Assembly (NCBI GenBank): GCA_017438845.1
Contig: JAFRUO010000021.1
Coordinates: forward strand, 124,001 to 188,000
DNA length: 64,000 nt
Direction of reading: 5' to 3'
Origin: Clostridia bacterium
GTDB lineage: Bacteria > Bacillota > Clostridia > Oscillospirales > Acutalibacteraceae
This document shows, piece by piece, positions 1 through 9,367 of this stretch. The position numbers and the translations under genes were made by a program. The notes beneath the pieces were generated by a model. That model had not been told where the DNA came from, made no database searches, and was given only the letters and a program-made list of their open reading frames with translations. Position 1 is the stretch's first letter. Every line of letters begins with the position of its first letter.

Positions 1-19
1 CCCATATTTTTTCTTTACA

Positions 20-49
20 ATTATACTATAATCCAAACATTATTTGCAA
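20..49 (-). promoter_or_regulatory. sigma-A-like promoter reading off the left edge
   Basis: On the minus strand TTGCAA (44-49) and TATAAT (20-25) are separated by 18 nt. It lies beyond the hpf terminator and must drive a gene outside the window. secA often follows hpf in Firmicutes, but nothing here identifies the gene. Confidence 0.6.
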
Positions 50-82
50 TATACTTTGCCTGTTTATCTTTAACTATACAGC

Positions 83-110
83 AAAAGGCTTCCCTTTCGG
101 GAAGCCTTTT
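83..110 (-). terminator. hpf terminator
   Basis: A perfect 12-bp stem (AAAAGGCTTCCC / GGGAAGCCTTTT) with a 4-nt loop lies 11 nt past the hpf stop. The stem's own A/T ends supply a U-run on either strand, so it may act in both directions. Confidence 0.85.
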
Positions 111-121
111 ATATTTCGTTT

Positions 122-649
122 TTATTCGGTTGTCGGCTCAAGCAAGCCGTAGCCGCCGTCCTTACGTTTGTAAACAACATTGAGCTGTTCCGTTTCGGCG
201 TTCAGGAACATATAAAACTGATGTCCTATAAGGTTCATTTCGAGAATTGCTTCGTCGACGCTTTCGGGCTTTAAGATAACCGATTTTGTTCTGACAAGGT
301 CAAACTCGGGCTCATCCTCCTCATAGGAATTGAAAACCTCATCGAACGAAAGCTCATGAATTCTCTTTTCAAGTCTGGTCTTGTTTTTTCTGATCTGACG
401 AATCAGGGAGTCAACACAGGCGTCAAGCGCCTCCTCCATATCCTGTGAACGCTCCTGCGCTCTGAATATATAACCGCCCTTTGAGAGCGTGATTTCAACA
501 ATTTTGGCGTTTTTTTCAACCGTTGCCGTAACCTTAGCGTCCGCATCGGGTCCGAAAAATTTTTCAACCTTGCGAAGCTTGTCCTCAGCCCTTTCCTTAA
601 AAGATTCTCTCGGTGTGCATTTTCTGCCGATAATGGTAATGTTCATCAT
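122..649 (-). CDS. hpf: ribosome hibernation-promoting factor, long form
   Basis: Long-type HPF of about 175 residues. It dimerises 70S ribosomes into inactive 100S particles in stationary phase or starvation. The N-terminal S30AE/RaiA fold (MNITIIGRK onward) is followed by a charged linker and the C-terminal dimerisation domain characteristic of the long form (FDLVRTKSV, AILEMNLIGHQFYMFLN, VVYKRKDGGYG). An upstream in-frame ATG at 673 exists, but AAGGGG lies just ahead of the tandem ATG-ATG at 649/646, so the shorter start is chosen. The gene is monocistronic, with its own terminator and a possible weak promoter at 721-749. Confidence 0.93.
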   Translation of the reverse strand: MMNITIIGRKCTPRESFKERAEDKLRKVEKFFGPDADAKVTATVEKNAKIVEITLSKGGYIFRAQERSQDMEEALDACVDSLIRQIRKNKTRLEKRIHELSFDEVFNSYEEDEPEFDLVRTKSVILKPESVDEAILEMNLIGHQFYMFLNAETEQLNVVYKRKDGGYGLLEPTTE

Positions 650-720
650 GACATCCCCTTTATATATATTCAAAAGCCTTGCGGCTCTTGTTGCGCCGAA
701 TTATCTCCTGCTGTAATTTC

Positions 721-749
721 AGTATAGCACATTATTTTTATAAAATAAA
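721..749 (-). promoter_or_regulatory. possible hpf promoter
   Basis: On the minus strand TATACT (721-726) has a poor -35, TTTATT (744-749), at 17 nt. The surrounding 700-850 region is very AT-rich, so chance matches are likely. Confidence 0.3.
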
Positions 750-862
750 GATAATTTTTGAACTTTTTAATAAATTTTTTGAACAATTTCTGAATTTATT
801 ATTTATTTTTCACAAATTATGTTCAAAAGTTTGCCGAAAGTGTCCCTGTCGACAAAAAATAT

Positions 863-885
863 CACCCGACCAAAAAAGTCGGGTG
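863..885 (-). terminator. terminator of the glyA-galU operon
   Basis: CACCCGAC / GTCGGGTG stem with a 7-nt loop, followed on the minus strand by a U-rich run. It lies 17 nt after the galU stop and marks the end of a seven-gene operon. Confidence 0.85.
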
Positions 886-901
886 TTGAATTTAATTTTG
901 T

Positions 902-1783
902 TTAGAGCGTTGAAGCAAGCTCCCGTAGATATGCCTTGAAGTCCTCGCCGATTTCGGGGTGGTTAAGCGCTACCTCGCAGTTTGCCTTCATTATTCCGAG
1001 CTTGTTGCCCATATCGTAGCGTGTGCCCTCAAAATCAACCGCGTTAAGCATACCCTTTGCGGCAAGCTTTAGCATGGAATCGGTAAAGTAAACCTCTCCG
1101 CTTTTTTTGTCGGGCTGAGTGTTCCTGATACAGTCGAATATTTCGGGCGGCATAACAACTCTGCCGAGAATTGAATAGCACGACATAATCTCCTCGGGTG
1201 TGGGCTTTTCGATTATGTTGTTGACCGTCATAATTCTCTTTTCAAGCGGAGTGATGTCGAGTGAGCAGTACTTCGGCACATCCTCTCTGGGCACCTCTTT
1301 TACGCCTACACAGCCTGCGCCGTATTTTTCATATGCCTTAATAAGCTGACCGATAACGGGATTGCCCTCGGGCGATACGATAACATCGTCGCCGTAGAGT
1401 ATTGCAAACGGCTCGTTGCCGATAAACTTTTCCGCACAAAGAATAGCGTGAGCAAGACCCTTCGTTTCCTTCTGCCTGATGTAATAGATGTTTGCAAGGT
1501 TTGCCGGGTAAAGCACATCCTCGTAAATCTTCTGCTTTGAGGGGTTGTCCTTCAGGTTTGCCTCAAGCTCAAAGGAATGGTCAAAATGGTCCTCGATAAC
1601 GCCCTTGCCTCTGTTGGTAATAATCAGAATATCGGTAATGCCTGCGGCAACCGCCTCTTCGACAATGTACTGGATTGCAGGCTTGTCCACGATATTAAGC
1701 ATTTCCTTAGGCACCGACTTTGACGCAGGTAAAACTCTTGTGCCGAGCCCTGCCGCAGGAATAATTGCCTTTGTAATTTTCAT
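902..1783 (-). CDS. galU: UTP-glucose-1-phosphate uridylyltransferase
   Basis: Cytosolic enzyme that makes UDP-glucose from UTP and glucose-1-phosphate for glycolipid, teichoic acid and polysaccharide synthesis. The 293-residue length is typical of bacterial GalU. The nucleotide-binding signature GLGTRVLPASK is at residues 12-22, followed by KPAIQYIVEEA near 35 and IEKPTPEE near 190. AAGGGGAC precedes the ATG. It is the last gene of the operon, 24 nt after the RING/DUF2628 gene, and is closed by the hairpin at 863-885. Confidence 0.95.
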   Translation of the reverse strand: MKITKAIIPAAGLGTRVLPASKSVPKEMLNIVDKPAIQYIVEEAVAAGITDILIITNRGKGVIEDHFDHSFELEANLKDNPSKQKIYEDVLYPANLANIYYIRQKETKGLAHAILCAEKFIGNEPFAILYGDDVIVSPEGNPVIGQLIKAYEKYGAGCVGVKEVPREDVPKYCSLDITPLEKRIMTVNNIIEKPTPEEIMSCYSILGRVVMPPEIFDCIRNTQPDKKSGEVYFTDSMLKLAAKGMLNAVDFEGTRYDMGNKLGIMKANCEVALNHPEIGEDFKAYLRELASTL

Positions 1784-1807
1784 TGTTCTGTCCCCTTTAT
1801 ATTGTTT

Positions 1808-2815
1808 TTACTTTATAAGCGTAAGCAGATACGAAACAAGCTCCGAGGCAAACAGGAAGGCGAACAGGGAGCCTGCCAGCGCAAGACCCGAAACGCCGCC
1901 CTTTAAAAACAGCCGTTGACGGTAATCCTCGGGCGAGGCGGAGGTCGCCTTTATTTCCCCTATATCCTTTTCGACCTTTTTCTTGTAAATTGAGTTTGCG
2001 TAAAGTCCGCACAAAAGATGAACAAAGCCCTGGAAGCATACCTCAATATATACTTCGGGAAACTTGAGCAGCTCGTCGGCAACCTCGTTGACATCCTCGG
2101 CGGTAGCCTCGTTCTGCATCATCGCTACTACTCTCTGGAAATAAACCTGATAAACGTCAATAACCCTCTGCGTGGTACAAGCGGCGCTGACTACGAGAGA
2201 AAGCAGCATAACGATTATGCCGATTGAAACCATCTTGCGGTAGAAAAACCAGTACGGAGCGAAAAGAAAGGCGCACCAGTTCATTGAAATTTTGCCGCCC
2301 GTCTTTTCAAGCCTGTAAAACTTTGGAATATAGCTATCGGCGTTTGACTGAATATAATCCGCCGTATCCTGCACGGTGTGACCGCCTATTGTGTCAGTCG
2401 GAAGAATTGAAACCACGTTCGGTATTCCCGGCATCGGCTGTCCCTGAGGGGGAAACGGAGGAATTTTATCCGGCGTGTGCGCCGGCGCCTCGGCGTTATT
2501 GTAAAGCCTTGCTCCGCAATTAAGACATACCGGCTCCTCCGAAGGGTTCTGCGTATGACAAACAGGGCATACGGTAACCCCCGGAACGGAAGAGCTGCCC
2601 TTGGGTATTCTGTTAAAGGCAGGGAAATTATATGTGTTTCCCTCATCGCCTGCCCACTCAAAGCCCTCGGCATGACGCGCCTCGTTAAAGCAGTGTCCGC
2701 ATTCGTCATAGCATTCCCTGTGATGCGGCGTTCCGCAGACGGGGCAGACAACTACGTCGTCGCTGTCAATAAACTGCCTTTTGCAAACAGGGCAGGTTTC
2801 CTTGGTAAAATTCAT
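1808..2815 (-). CDS. RING-finger-like zinc-ribbon membrane protein with DUF2628 region
   Basis: A 335-residue protein of unknown function. Residues 1-45 form a prokaryotic RING-like zinc site (CPVC, CPVCGTPHH, CYDECGHC), and a second ribbon (CPVC...CLNCG) lies near 82-100. A Pro-rich linker leads to a DUF2628-like membrane part: WCAFLFAPYWFFYRK near 190, a strongly hydrophobic stretch directly after it, and hydrophobic segments near 265 and 310-330. The zinc module should face the cytoplasm. It lies between purB and galU in an operon of metabolic genes, which gives no hint of its role. Confidence 0.75.
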   Translation of the reverse strand: MNFTKETCPVCKRQFIDSDDVVVCPVCGTPHHRECYDECGHCFNEARHAEGFEWAGDEGNTYNFPAFNRIPKGSSSVPGVTVCPVCHTQNPSEEPVCLNCGARLYNNAEAPAHTPDKIPPFPPQGQPMPGIPNVVSILPTDTIGGHTVQDTADYIQSNADSYIPKFYRLEKTGGKISMNWCAFLFAPYWFFYRKMVSIGIIVMLLSLVVSAACTTQRVIDVYQVYFQRVVAMMQNEATAEDVNEVADELLKFPEVYIEVCFQGFVHLLCGLYANSIYKKKVEKDIGEIKATSASPEDYRQRLFLKGGVSGLALAGSLFAFLFASELVSYLLTLIK

Positions 2816-2838
2816 AAAATCATCTCTTTTTAATATTA

Positions 2839-4269
2839 TCAGACATTAATTACTGCCTTGATTCCTATATCGTCCTTATACTTTTCAAGCACGGGCTTAA
2901 CCTCGCAGGCAACAAATTCCTCGACCTGCTTCGGAGCTCTGCCGACAAAAGCACTCGGCTGCATATGGGAAAGTATTTCCTGCTTGGTAAGACCGAACGC
3001 TTCGTCTGCGGCAATTCTGTCAATAAGGTCATTCGGCTTGCCCTCAGCCTTGACAACAGCTCCTGCCGCCATTGAGTGAACTCTTATTTTTTCGTGAAGA
3101 GCCTGACGGTCTCCGCCCTTTTTAACTGCCGCCATCATAATGTTTTCGGTCGCCATAAACGGAAGCTCGTCCATTAAATGCTTCTCTATCATTTTCGGGT
3201 ATACGACAAGTCCGCTGACAACATTCAGGTAAAGCTCTAAAATAGCGTCGGTTGCAAGAAACGCCTCGGGAATACTGATTCTCTTGTTTGCAGAGTCGTC
3301 AAGCGTTCTTTCAAACCATTGAGTTGAGGCGGTAATTGCAGGGTTGATTGCGTCTGCGATAACATATCTTGCAAGAGAAGATATTCTTTCGCTTCTCATC
3401 GGGTTTCTCTTATATGCCATTGCCGAAGAGCCTATCTGCTTCTTTTCAAACGGCTCCTCGATTTCCTTTTCGTGCTGAAGCATACGAAGGTCGCCCGAGA
3501 ATTTGTATGCCGACTGAGCTATTGCGGAAAGAACCGAAAGCACATTGTAGTCGACCTTCCTCGAATAGGTCTGTCCCGAAACCGCAAAGCAGCTGTCAAA
3601 GCCGAGCTTCTTGGCAATTTTTCTGTCAAGCGCCTTAATTTTTTCGTCGTCGCCGTCAAACAGCTCAACGAAGGAAGCCTGCGTGCCTGTCGTACCCTTT
3701 GAGCCTAAAAGCTTCATATTTGAAATCTGAAACTCAATATATTCCATGTCCATTATAAGGTCCTGAAGCCAGAGCGAGGCTCTTTTGCCGACCGTTGTGG
3801 GCTGAGCAGGCTGATAATGTGTATACGCAAGACAGGGCATATCCTTGTATTCAAGCGCAAAATCCGAAAGCTTGGCAATAACATTTACAAGCTTTTTTCT
3901 GATAAGCTTCAAGCCCTTCGTCATGATGATGATGTCGGTATTGTCGCCTACATAGCACGAGGTTGCGCCGAGGTGAATAATGCCCTTCGCCTTGGGACAC
4001 TGCACGCCGTAAGCATAGACATGGCTCATTACGTCGTGTCTTACTTCCTTCTCCCTCTGCTGAGCGACATCGTAGTTGATATCCTCCGCGTGAGCCTTGA
4101 GCTCGTCAATCTGCTCCTGAGTGATGTTGAGCCCGAGCTCCTTTTCGCTTTCCGCAAGCGCAATCCAAAGCTTTCTCCAGGTCTTGAATTTACAGTCGGG
4201 AGAGAAGATGTACTTCATCTCCTTGCTTGAATACCTTGAGTTAAGCGGGCTTTCGTAAATGTCTTTCAT
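2839..4269 (-). CDS. purB: adenylosuccinate lyase
   Basis: Catalyses two purine steps: SAICAR to AICAR plus fumarate, and adenylosuccinate to AMP plus fumarate. The fumarase/lyase superfamily signature [15 protein letters not shown] (near residue 285) carries the flexible catalytic loop; [10 protein letters not shown] and HYQPAQPTT lie earlier. At about 476 residues it belongs to the longer PurB class. A TTG at 4284 is in frame, but AAGGAG precedes the ATG at 4269, so that start is used. It sits 21 nt after ddh in the same operon. Confidence 0.95.
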   Translation of the reverse strand: MKDIYESPLNSRYSSKEMKYIFSPDCKFKTWRKLWIALAESEKELGLNITQEQIDELKAHAEDINYDVAQQREKEVRHDVMSHVYAYGVQCPKAKGIIHLGATSCYVGDNTDIIIMTKGLKLIRKKLVNVIAKLSDFALEYKDMPCLAYTHYQPAQPTTVGKRASLWLQDLIMDMEYIEFQISNMKLLGSKGTTGTQASFVELFDGDDEKIKALDRKIAKKLGFDSCFAVSGQTYSRKVDYNVLSVLSAIAQSAYKFSGDLRMLQHEKEIEEPFEKKQIGSSAMAYKRNPMRSERISSLARYVIADAINPAITASTQWFERTLDDSANKRISIPEAFLATDAILELYLNVVSGLVVYPKMIEKHLMDELPFMATENIMMAAVKKGGDRQALHEKIRVHSMAAGAVVKAEGKPNDLIDRIAADEAFGLTKQEILSHMQPSAFVGRAPKQVEEFVACEVKPVLEKYKDDIGIKAVINV

Positions 4270-4290
4270 TGCCTTCTCCTTCAATCCTTT

Positions 4291-5277
4291 TTACAGAAGT
4301 GTTCTTCTGAGCTCCTCGGGACTGAGTGCGCTCAAGTAAGAAACGGGAATGTCAAAAATCGTTTTACAGCCGCAGACGCCCTCGCTGTTAAGCTTATAGG
4401 CGGCTCTTGCATAAGCGGCAATTACACTGCCCGTAAACTCTGGGTTCGAGTCAAGCTTGAGGTTGTATTCGATAATATGCTTGTTTTCCTTGTCAAAGCC
4501 TGTTTTTCCGCTTCTGATAACGAAGCCGCCGTGCGGAAGTCCGCTGTGCTCAGCCTTCAGCTCTTCGGCGGAAATAAAATGCACCGTGGTGTCATAATCG
4601 GCAAAATAGTTGGGCATTTCCTTGATTTCCTTTTCAATTCTCGCCTTGTCTGCGCCCTCCTCGGCAACGACGAAGCATTCTCTTAAATGCTGCTGTCTTG
4701 CGGTAAAATCGGGAGTTTCGCCGCTTCTTACGGCGTCAACTGCGCTCTGTACGGGAATTGTGTACTGCCTTGCATCGACAACACCCTCTATTCTTCTTAT
4801 GGCGTCCGAGTGTCCCTGGCTTACGCCCTTGCCCCAGAAGGTATAATTTTTACCCTCGGGAAGGACTGCTGTGGAAACCATTCTCAGAAGTGAGAACATT
4901 CCCGGATCCCAACCGATGGAAATAATGCCGACCTTGCCTGCTGCCTTTGCGGCGCGGTCAACGTTTTCAAAATGCTGAGGAATTTTTGCGTGTGTGTCAA
5001 AGCTGTCGATTACGTTAAACATTGAAGCATACTTCGGAGTCTGCTCGGGCAGGTCGGTTGCACTTCCGCCGCAGATAACGAGGACGTCAATTTTGTCCTT
5101 CCAGCCTTCAATTTCGTTTACGCTGACAACCGGTACGCCCTGAGTTCTGATTTTCAGACTTTCGGGGTCTCTTCTTGTAAACACCGCGCACAGTTCAAGG
5201 TCATCATTCTGCCTGACGGCGCTCTCAACGCCTCTTGAAAGATTGCCGTAGCCGACAATTCCGATTCTAATGCTCAT
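4291..5277 (-). CDS. ddh: meso-diaminopimelate D-dehydrogenase
   Basis: NADPH-dependent one-step reductive amination of tetrahydrodipicolinate to meso-diaminopimelate, for lysine and peptidoglycan. The N-terminal Rossmann start IGIVGYGNLSRGVE is typical of Ddh, as are DPGMFSLLR and the substrate region GKGVSQGHSDAIRR near 155. Length 328 matches the family. GGAGAG precedes the ATG. It lies directly downstream of dapF, an enzyme the Ddh route does not need, so the organism may run two DAP routes or use DapF elsewhere. Confidence 0.93.
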   Translation of the reverse strand: MSIRIGIVGYGNLSRGVESAVRQNDDLELCAVFTRRDPESLKIRTQGVPVVSVNEIEGWKDKIDVLVICGGSATDLPEQTPKYASMFNVIDSFDTHAKIPQHFENVDRAAKAAGKVGIISIGWDPGMFSLLRMVSTAVLPEGKNYTFWGKGVSQGHSDAIRRIEGVVDARQYTIPVQSAVDAVRSGETPDFTARQQHLRECFVVAEEGADKARIEKEIKEMPNYFADYDTTVHFISAEELKAEHSGLPHGGFVIRSGKTGFDKENKHIIEYNLKLDSNPEFTGSVIAAYARAAYKLNSEGVCGCKTIFDIPVSYLSALSPEELRRTLL

Positions 5278-5310
5278 TTTTTTCTCTCCTTTTTAGTGAA
5301 TACAAAATAA

Positions 5311-6144
5311 TTACTCGATTTCCCCATCACATATTTTTTCGGCAGGACCGGTCATGTACACCGAACCGTCCTCGGACCAGTTGATATAAAGCGTTCCACC
5401 GATTAAATCAATTTTTATTTCCCTGTTTCTTTCGCAGTAACCGTTAAGCACTGCCGCAACGGCAACCGCACACGCTCCCGTTCCGCAGGCAAGGGTTTCG
5501 CCGGAGCCTCTTTCCCATACGCGCATTTCAAGCTCGTTTTTTCCCTTAACACGGACAAACTCGGTGTTGACCCTTTCGGGAAACATTTTATCGTTTTCAA
5601 AGCGCGGACCGATTTTGGAAAGCTCAAGCGTTTTAACCTCATCCGTGAACACAACGCAGTGCGGATTACCCATTGAAACGCAGGTTATCGAATACTCGTT
5701 TCCGCCGATAGATGTTTTTTGACTAACGACTGTTTCCGTTTCGGAAACTACGGGAATATCCTCTGCCCTGAGTATCGGCTCGCCCATATTAACGGTTGCG
5801 CCGACACAGGTATCGCCGTTTATTTTAAGCTTGATTTTCTTTACTCCGCTGAGCGTTTCAAGAGTGATTTCATCAGCTTGCGTCATCCCGTTGTCGTAGA
5901 CATATTTAGCAATACAGCGGGAGGCATTTCCGCACATTTTTCCCTGAGAGCCGTCGGCGTTGTACATATCCATTTTAAAGTCAGCCTTTTCGGAGGGGCA
6001 GATCAGCACAAGGCCGTCCGAGCCGATTCCGAAGTGTCGGTCGCTGACCCTGACCGCAAGAGAGGAAGGGTCTTCGACCTTTTCCTTAAAGCAGTTAATA
6101 TAAATATAGTCGTTTCCTGCGCCGTGCATTTTAGTAAATTTCAT
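5311..6144 (-). CDS. dapF: diaminopimelate epimerase
   Basis: PLP-independent racemase converting LL- to meso-diaminopimelate. Both catalytic cysteines are visible, in MCGNASRC (near residue 75) and ACGTGACAVA (near 215). HGAGNDY at the N terminus is diagnostic. A TTG five codons upstream is in frame, but the ATG at 6144 follows AGAGGG and matches the family start MKFTKMHGAGNDY. The first 14 nt overlap the end of the upstream ANTAR gene, suggesting translational coupling. Confidence 0.95.
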   Translation of the reverse strand: MKFTKMHGAGNDYIYINCFKEKVEDPSSLAVRVSDRHFGIGSDGLVLICPSEKADFKMDMYNADGSQGKMCGNASRCIAKYVYDNGMTQADEITLETLSGVKKIKLKINGDTCVGATVNMGEPILRAEDIPVVSETETVVSQKTSIGGNEYSITCVSMGNPHCVVFTDEVKTLELSKIGPRFENDKMFPERVNTEFVRVKGKNELEMRVWERGSGETLACGTGACAVAVAAVLNGYCERNREIKIDLIGGTLYINWSEDGSVYMTGPAEKICDGEIE

Positions 6145-6667
6145 TGTTACCCTCTGCAATCATCTTTGCGATTTCACTCATTTTAAGTCCCGTTTCCATG
6201 CTTCTGTGCTGAAGCAGTCGGTGCGCCTCGTTTTCGGAAAGGTGGTGTCTGTTCATTATAATCTGCTTCGCCTTATCAAGCGTATCTGCGTCGGTTAACT
6301 CCCTGCCGCCGCCTGTTCTTCTCTGTGCCGTGCTTGCAGTCAGAACGGAAACCGTGTCGAGAATCTCCGAATAGTTAACGGGCATATTAAGGCAGACCAT
6401 GTTGCTGAGAAACGCTGTCTGCGACTCGCCCGAGGGAAGCAGTACGATTAAGTCAAAGCCCGGGTTTAACAGCTGTGCAAGGTACACCGCCGACATATCG
6501 CCGAGCTTTCCGCACACCGCAAGAGCATCGGGATGCAGGCTTGCATAAGCCAAAACCTCACTGCCCGATGAAAATATATTATTAACAAAGAACCGACCGT
6601 CCTGCAAAATGGCTTTAACCCGTTCTGCGGCACGTCTGTTAGCGGATGCAATAATAATATTCCTCAA
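6131..6667 (-). CDS. ANTAR-domain protein with degenerate receiver
   Basis: A 178-residue putative RNA-binding antiterminator. The C terminus (about 125-170) has the ANTAR pattern LDKAKQIIMNRHHLSENEAH with the three-helix hydrophobic spacing. Residues 1-120 look like a response-regulator fold, but the phosphorylation residues are absent: ASANRR stands where the acidic pair should be, ALAVCGKL carries no phospho-Asp, and no KP follows the last strand. The signal is therefore probably not phosphorylation. It overlaps dapF by 14 nt and follows glyA by 39 nt, so it might control readthrough within this operon; that is inference. Confidence 0.8.
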   Translation of the reverse strand: MRNIIIASANRRAAERVKAILQDGRFFVNNIFSSGSEVLAYASLHPDALAVCGKLGDMSAVYLAQLLNPGFDLIVLLPSGESQTAFLSNMVCLNMPVNYSEILDTVSVLTASTAQRRTGGGRELTDADTLDKAKQIIMNRHHLSENEAHRLLQHRSMETGLKMSEIAKMIAEGNNEIY

Positions 6668-6706
6668 AGCCTGTAACCTTTTGCGGTTGTGCCTCCATTC
6701 AGTTTA

Positions 6707-7957
6707 TTAATAAATCGGGTGCTTTGTGCAAATATCGGTTACACCCTTTCGGATGTAGTCCGCCTTGCTGTCAAAGTCGGTAGCCGCAAGGTAAATAAAC
6801 TCTGCGACAGCCTTCATCTCCTCTGTGCCGAAGCCCCTTGTGGTAACTGCAGGCGTGCCGAGCCTTACGCCGCTTGTAACGAACGGCTTTTCGGGGTCGT
6901 TCGGAATAGCGTTCTTGTTTGCGGTGATGTAAACGCTGTCAAGTCTGTGCTCAAGCTCCTTGCCGGTAATACCTACCGAGCGAAGGTCTACGAGCGCAAG
7001 GTGATTGTCACTGCCGCCCGAAACAAGGTTAATGCCTCTGCCGAGAAGCTCCTTTGCAAGGGTCTGACAGTTTTCGACAACCTTTTTCTGATAAGCCGTG
7101 AACTCCGGCTTGAGAGCTTCGCCGAAGCAAACCGCCTTACCTGCGATAACGTGCATAAGCGGGCCGCCCTGCGTGCCGGGGAAAATTGCCTTGTCAAATT
7201 TCTTTGCAAGCTCCTCATCGTTTGTAAGAATAAGACCGCCTCTCGGTCCCCTTAAAGTTTTGTGCGTGGTGGTGGTTACGACGTCTGCATAAGACATCGG
7301 CGACGGATGACAGCCTGCGGCAACAAGACCTGCAATGTGCGCCATGTCAACCATAAGATACGCCCCGACCTGCTTTGCAATATTACCGATTCTTTCAAAG
7401 TCAATAATTCTCGGGTATGCGGAAGCGCCTGCAACAATAAGCTTCGGCTTGCATTCCTTCGCCTTTCTTTCAAGCTCGTCGTAATCAAGGTAGCCGTCCG
7501 AATTGACGCCGTAAGGTATAAAATTAAAGTATTTACCCGACATATTTACGGGGCTTCCGTGCGTAAGATGACCGCCCTCGGCAAGATTCATGCCCATTAC
7601 CGTGTCGCCGGGGTTAAGGAGTGCAAAATAAACCGCCATATTAGCCTGTGCGCCGGAATGGGGCTGAACGTTCGCGTAGCCTGCGCCGAAGAGCTGCTTT
7701 GCTCTGTCTCTTGCGATGTCCTCAACGACGTCAACGCACTCACAGCCGCCGTAATACCTGTGCGCCGGATAGCCCTCGGCGTACTTGTTCGTAAGCACAC
7801 TGCCCATTGCCGCCATAACTGCGGGGGAAACAATATTTTCGCTTGCGATAAGCTCAATGTTTCTCTGCTGACGTGCAAGCTCCTTTTTCATCGCCTCTCC
7901 GACCTCAGGGTCAAAGGCGCTGACAAAGCCTAAGGTTTCGTTTACATAATTCTCCAT
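6707..7957 (-). CDS. glyA: serine hydroxymethyltransferase
   Basis: PLP enzyme interconverting serine and glycine while charging tetrahydrofolate with one carbon. Length 416 is typical. The PLP-lysine motif [14 protein letters not shown] is near residue 225, with [10 protein letters not shown] near 60 and the substrate loop [12 protein letters not shown] near 97. TAGGAG precedes the ATG. It is the first gene of the seven-gene operon, downstream of the promoter at 8006-8035. Its product serves purine synthesis, in keeping with purB in the same transcript. Confidence 0.96.
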   Translation of the reverse strand: MENYVNETLGFVSAFDPEVGEAMKKELARQQRNIELIASENIVSPAVMAAMGSVLTNKYAEGYPAHRYYGGCECVDVVEDIARDRAKQLFGAGYANVQPHSGAQANMAVYFALLNPGDTVMGMNLAEGGHLTHGSPVNMSGKYFNFIPYGVNSDGYLDYDELERKAKECKPKLIVAGASAYPRIIDFERIGNIAKQVGAYLMVDMAHIAGLVAAGCHPSPMSYADVVTTTTHKTLRGPRGGLILTNDEELAKKFDKAIFPGTQGGPLMHVIAGKAVCFGEALKPEFTAYQKKVVENCQTLAKELLGRGINLVSGGSDNHLALVDLRSVGITGKELEHRLDSVYITANKNAIPNDPEKPFVTSGVRLGTPAVTTRGFGTEEMKAVAEFIYLAATDFDSKADYIRKGVTDICTKHPIY

Positions 7958-8005
7958 TACTTTACACTCCTAAAAATTTTTATATTATCCTATTTTACCT
8001 TATGA

Positions 8006-8035
8006 ATTATACCATTTTTCGCTTTGTTAATTCAA
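8006..8035 (-). promoter_or_regulatory. promoter of the glyA operon
   Basis: On the minus strand TTGAAT (8030-8035) and a perfect TATAAT (8006-8011) are 18 nt apart, about 50 nt before the glyA start. No comparable site was found between the next six genes. Confidence 0.7.
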
Positions 8036-8047
8036 TAGAATATTATT

Positions 8048-8078
8048 AAAAAACACCTGCTTATTTACAGGTGTTTTT
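8048..8078 (-). terminator. terminator after mrp
   Basis: AAAAACACCTG / CAGGTGTTTTT stem with an 8-nt loop and a minus-strand U-run, 13 nt past the mrp stop. It separates the CPBP-tadA-mrp operon from the glyA promoter. Confidence 0.85.
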
Positions 8079-8090
8079 AGTGTTTTTGAC

Positions 8091-8903
8091 TTATTTTATT
8101 ATTTCTTCAATAACGCTCTGCATTATTTTGGTGTCGCAAAGCTCCGCTGCGCCCTTGTCGACAAGCTCAGCGGTCTTGGGATTAATCGGCAGACGGGCAA
8201 GCACGGGGACGCCGAGCTCCGCCGCAACCTCGTCAATTTTACTTTCACCGAAAACGTTATGCCTTTTGCCGCAGTCGGGGCACTCAAAGTAGCTCATGTT
8301 TTCAACGAGTCCGAGCACCGGAATGTTCATAAGCTTAGCCATATTGTACGCCTTTTTAACAATAAGCGTAACAAGGTCCTGAGGGGTTGTAACGATAATT
8401 ATTCCGTCAAGCGGAAGCCCCTGGAATACCGTAAGCGGCACATCGCCCGTTCCGGGAGGCATATCGACGAACATACAGTCAACATCGCCCCAGACAACCT
8501 CCTGCCAGAACTGATTGATAACGCCTGAAATAACAGGTCCTCTCCAGACTACGGGAGCGTCCTCCTTTTCAAGCAGTAAATTAACGCTCATTATTCTTAT
8601 TCCGAGCTTTGTCTGTGCAGGGAAAATGCCCTGCTCATCACCTTCCGCCCTGCCGTGAATACCGAACGCCTTTGGAATTGACGGACCGGTAACGTCAGCA
8701 TCGAGCACTGCACTCTGAAGCCCCTTCGTCTGTGCGGCAACCGCAAGCATTGAGGTGACGGTGCTCTTGCCGACGCCTCCCTTTCCGCTTACTACGCCTA
8801 TAACCCTTTTAATCGAGCTGTACTCGTTTGCTGGTTTTCTTAAATCTCTCTGACTGCAGCTCTGTGAACAGCTTGAGCAGTCATGTGTACATCCTTCGCT
8901 CAT
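8091..8903 (-). CDS. mrp: Mrp/ApbC-family iron-sulfur carrier ATPase
   Basis: P-loop ATPase that binds and transfers Fe-S clusters to target apoproteins. The deviant Walker A GKGGVGKST is near residue 40, DADVTGPSIP follows near 70, and DMPPGTGDVPLT is near 130. Two Cys groups are visible: an N-terminal CTHDCSSCSQSC cluster, as in NBP35-type members, and CPDCGKRHNVFG near 210. Length 270 is usual for the compact Mrp form. It is third in an operon, 2 nt after tadA. The window also holds a separate sufCB Fe-S cassette. Confidence 0.92.
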   Translation of the reverse strand: MSEGCTHDCSSCSQSCSQRDLRKPANEYSSIKRVIGVVSGKGGVGKSTVTSMLAVAAQTKGLQSAVLDADVTGPSIPKAFGIHGRAEGDEQGIFPAQTKLGIRIMSVNLLLEKEDAPVVWRGPVISGVINQFWQEVVWGDVDCMFVDMPPGTGDVPLTVFQGLPLDGIIIVTTPQDLVTLIVKKAYNMAKLMNIPVLGLVENMSYFECPDCGKRHNVFGESKIDEVAAELGVPVLARLPINPKTAELVDKGAAELCDTKIMQSVIEEIIK

Positions 8904-8905
8904 AA

Positions 8906-9367
8906 TTACTCCTTGTTTTTATTTCTTAATATTTTAAAAAATTCCTTTAAAATGTCGGAACACTCCTCTTCGAGTATCCCGTATTCATATTCGGGGATGT
9001 GAGTGAAGCCCGAATCAAACATACGAAGCTTTGAAATCACGGCGCCGTTTTTCGGGTCTGCGGCTCCGAAATAAAGCTTCTTTATTCTTGCGTTTATTAT
9101 TGCCCCCGCGCACATCGGACACGGCTCAAGCGTTACATACATTTCGCATTCCCACAGCCGCCAGCCTCCGAGCTTTTTGCACGCCTTGTCGATTGCCTCA
9201 ATTTCGGCGTGGTAAAGGGCGTTTTTTCCGTTTTCCCTGCGGTTTCTGCCCACAGATACAAGCTCGCCGTTTCTTACGATAACCGCTCCGACCGGAGTTT
9301 CATTATCAAGAAAAGCCTCTCTCGCCTGAGCGAGCGCCAGGCGCATAAATTCCTCGTGCCTCGTCAT
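8906..9367 (-). CDS. tadA: tRNA adenosine(34) deaminase
   Basis: Zinc deaminase converting A34 to inosine in the tRNA-Arg(ACG) wobble position. The HAE zinc/proton-shuttle motif is at residues 53-55 and PCPMC at 82-86; the 153-residue length fits TadA. The start overlaps the end of the CPBP protease gene by 4 nt, so the two are probably translationally coupled. Confidence 0.94.
   Translation of the reverse strand: MTRHEEFMRLALAQAREAFLDNETPVGAVIVRNGELVSVGRNRRENGKNALYHAEIEAIDKACKKLGGWRLWECEMYVTLEPCPMCAGAIINARIKKLYFGAADPKNGAVISKLRMFDSGFTHIPEYEYGILEEECSDILKEFFKILRNKNKE

Noticed and set aside
4436..4470. tRNA-like GGGTTCGAGTC
   Set aside because: Lies within the conserved ddh coding sequence, with no acceptor or anticodon arms around it.
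7262..7933. 223-residue plus-strand frame opposite glyA
   Set aside because: Long open shadow caused by codon bias; glyA is complete on the other strand.
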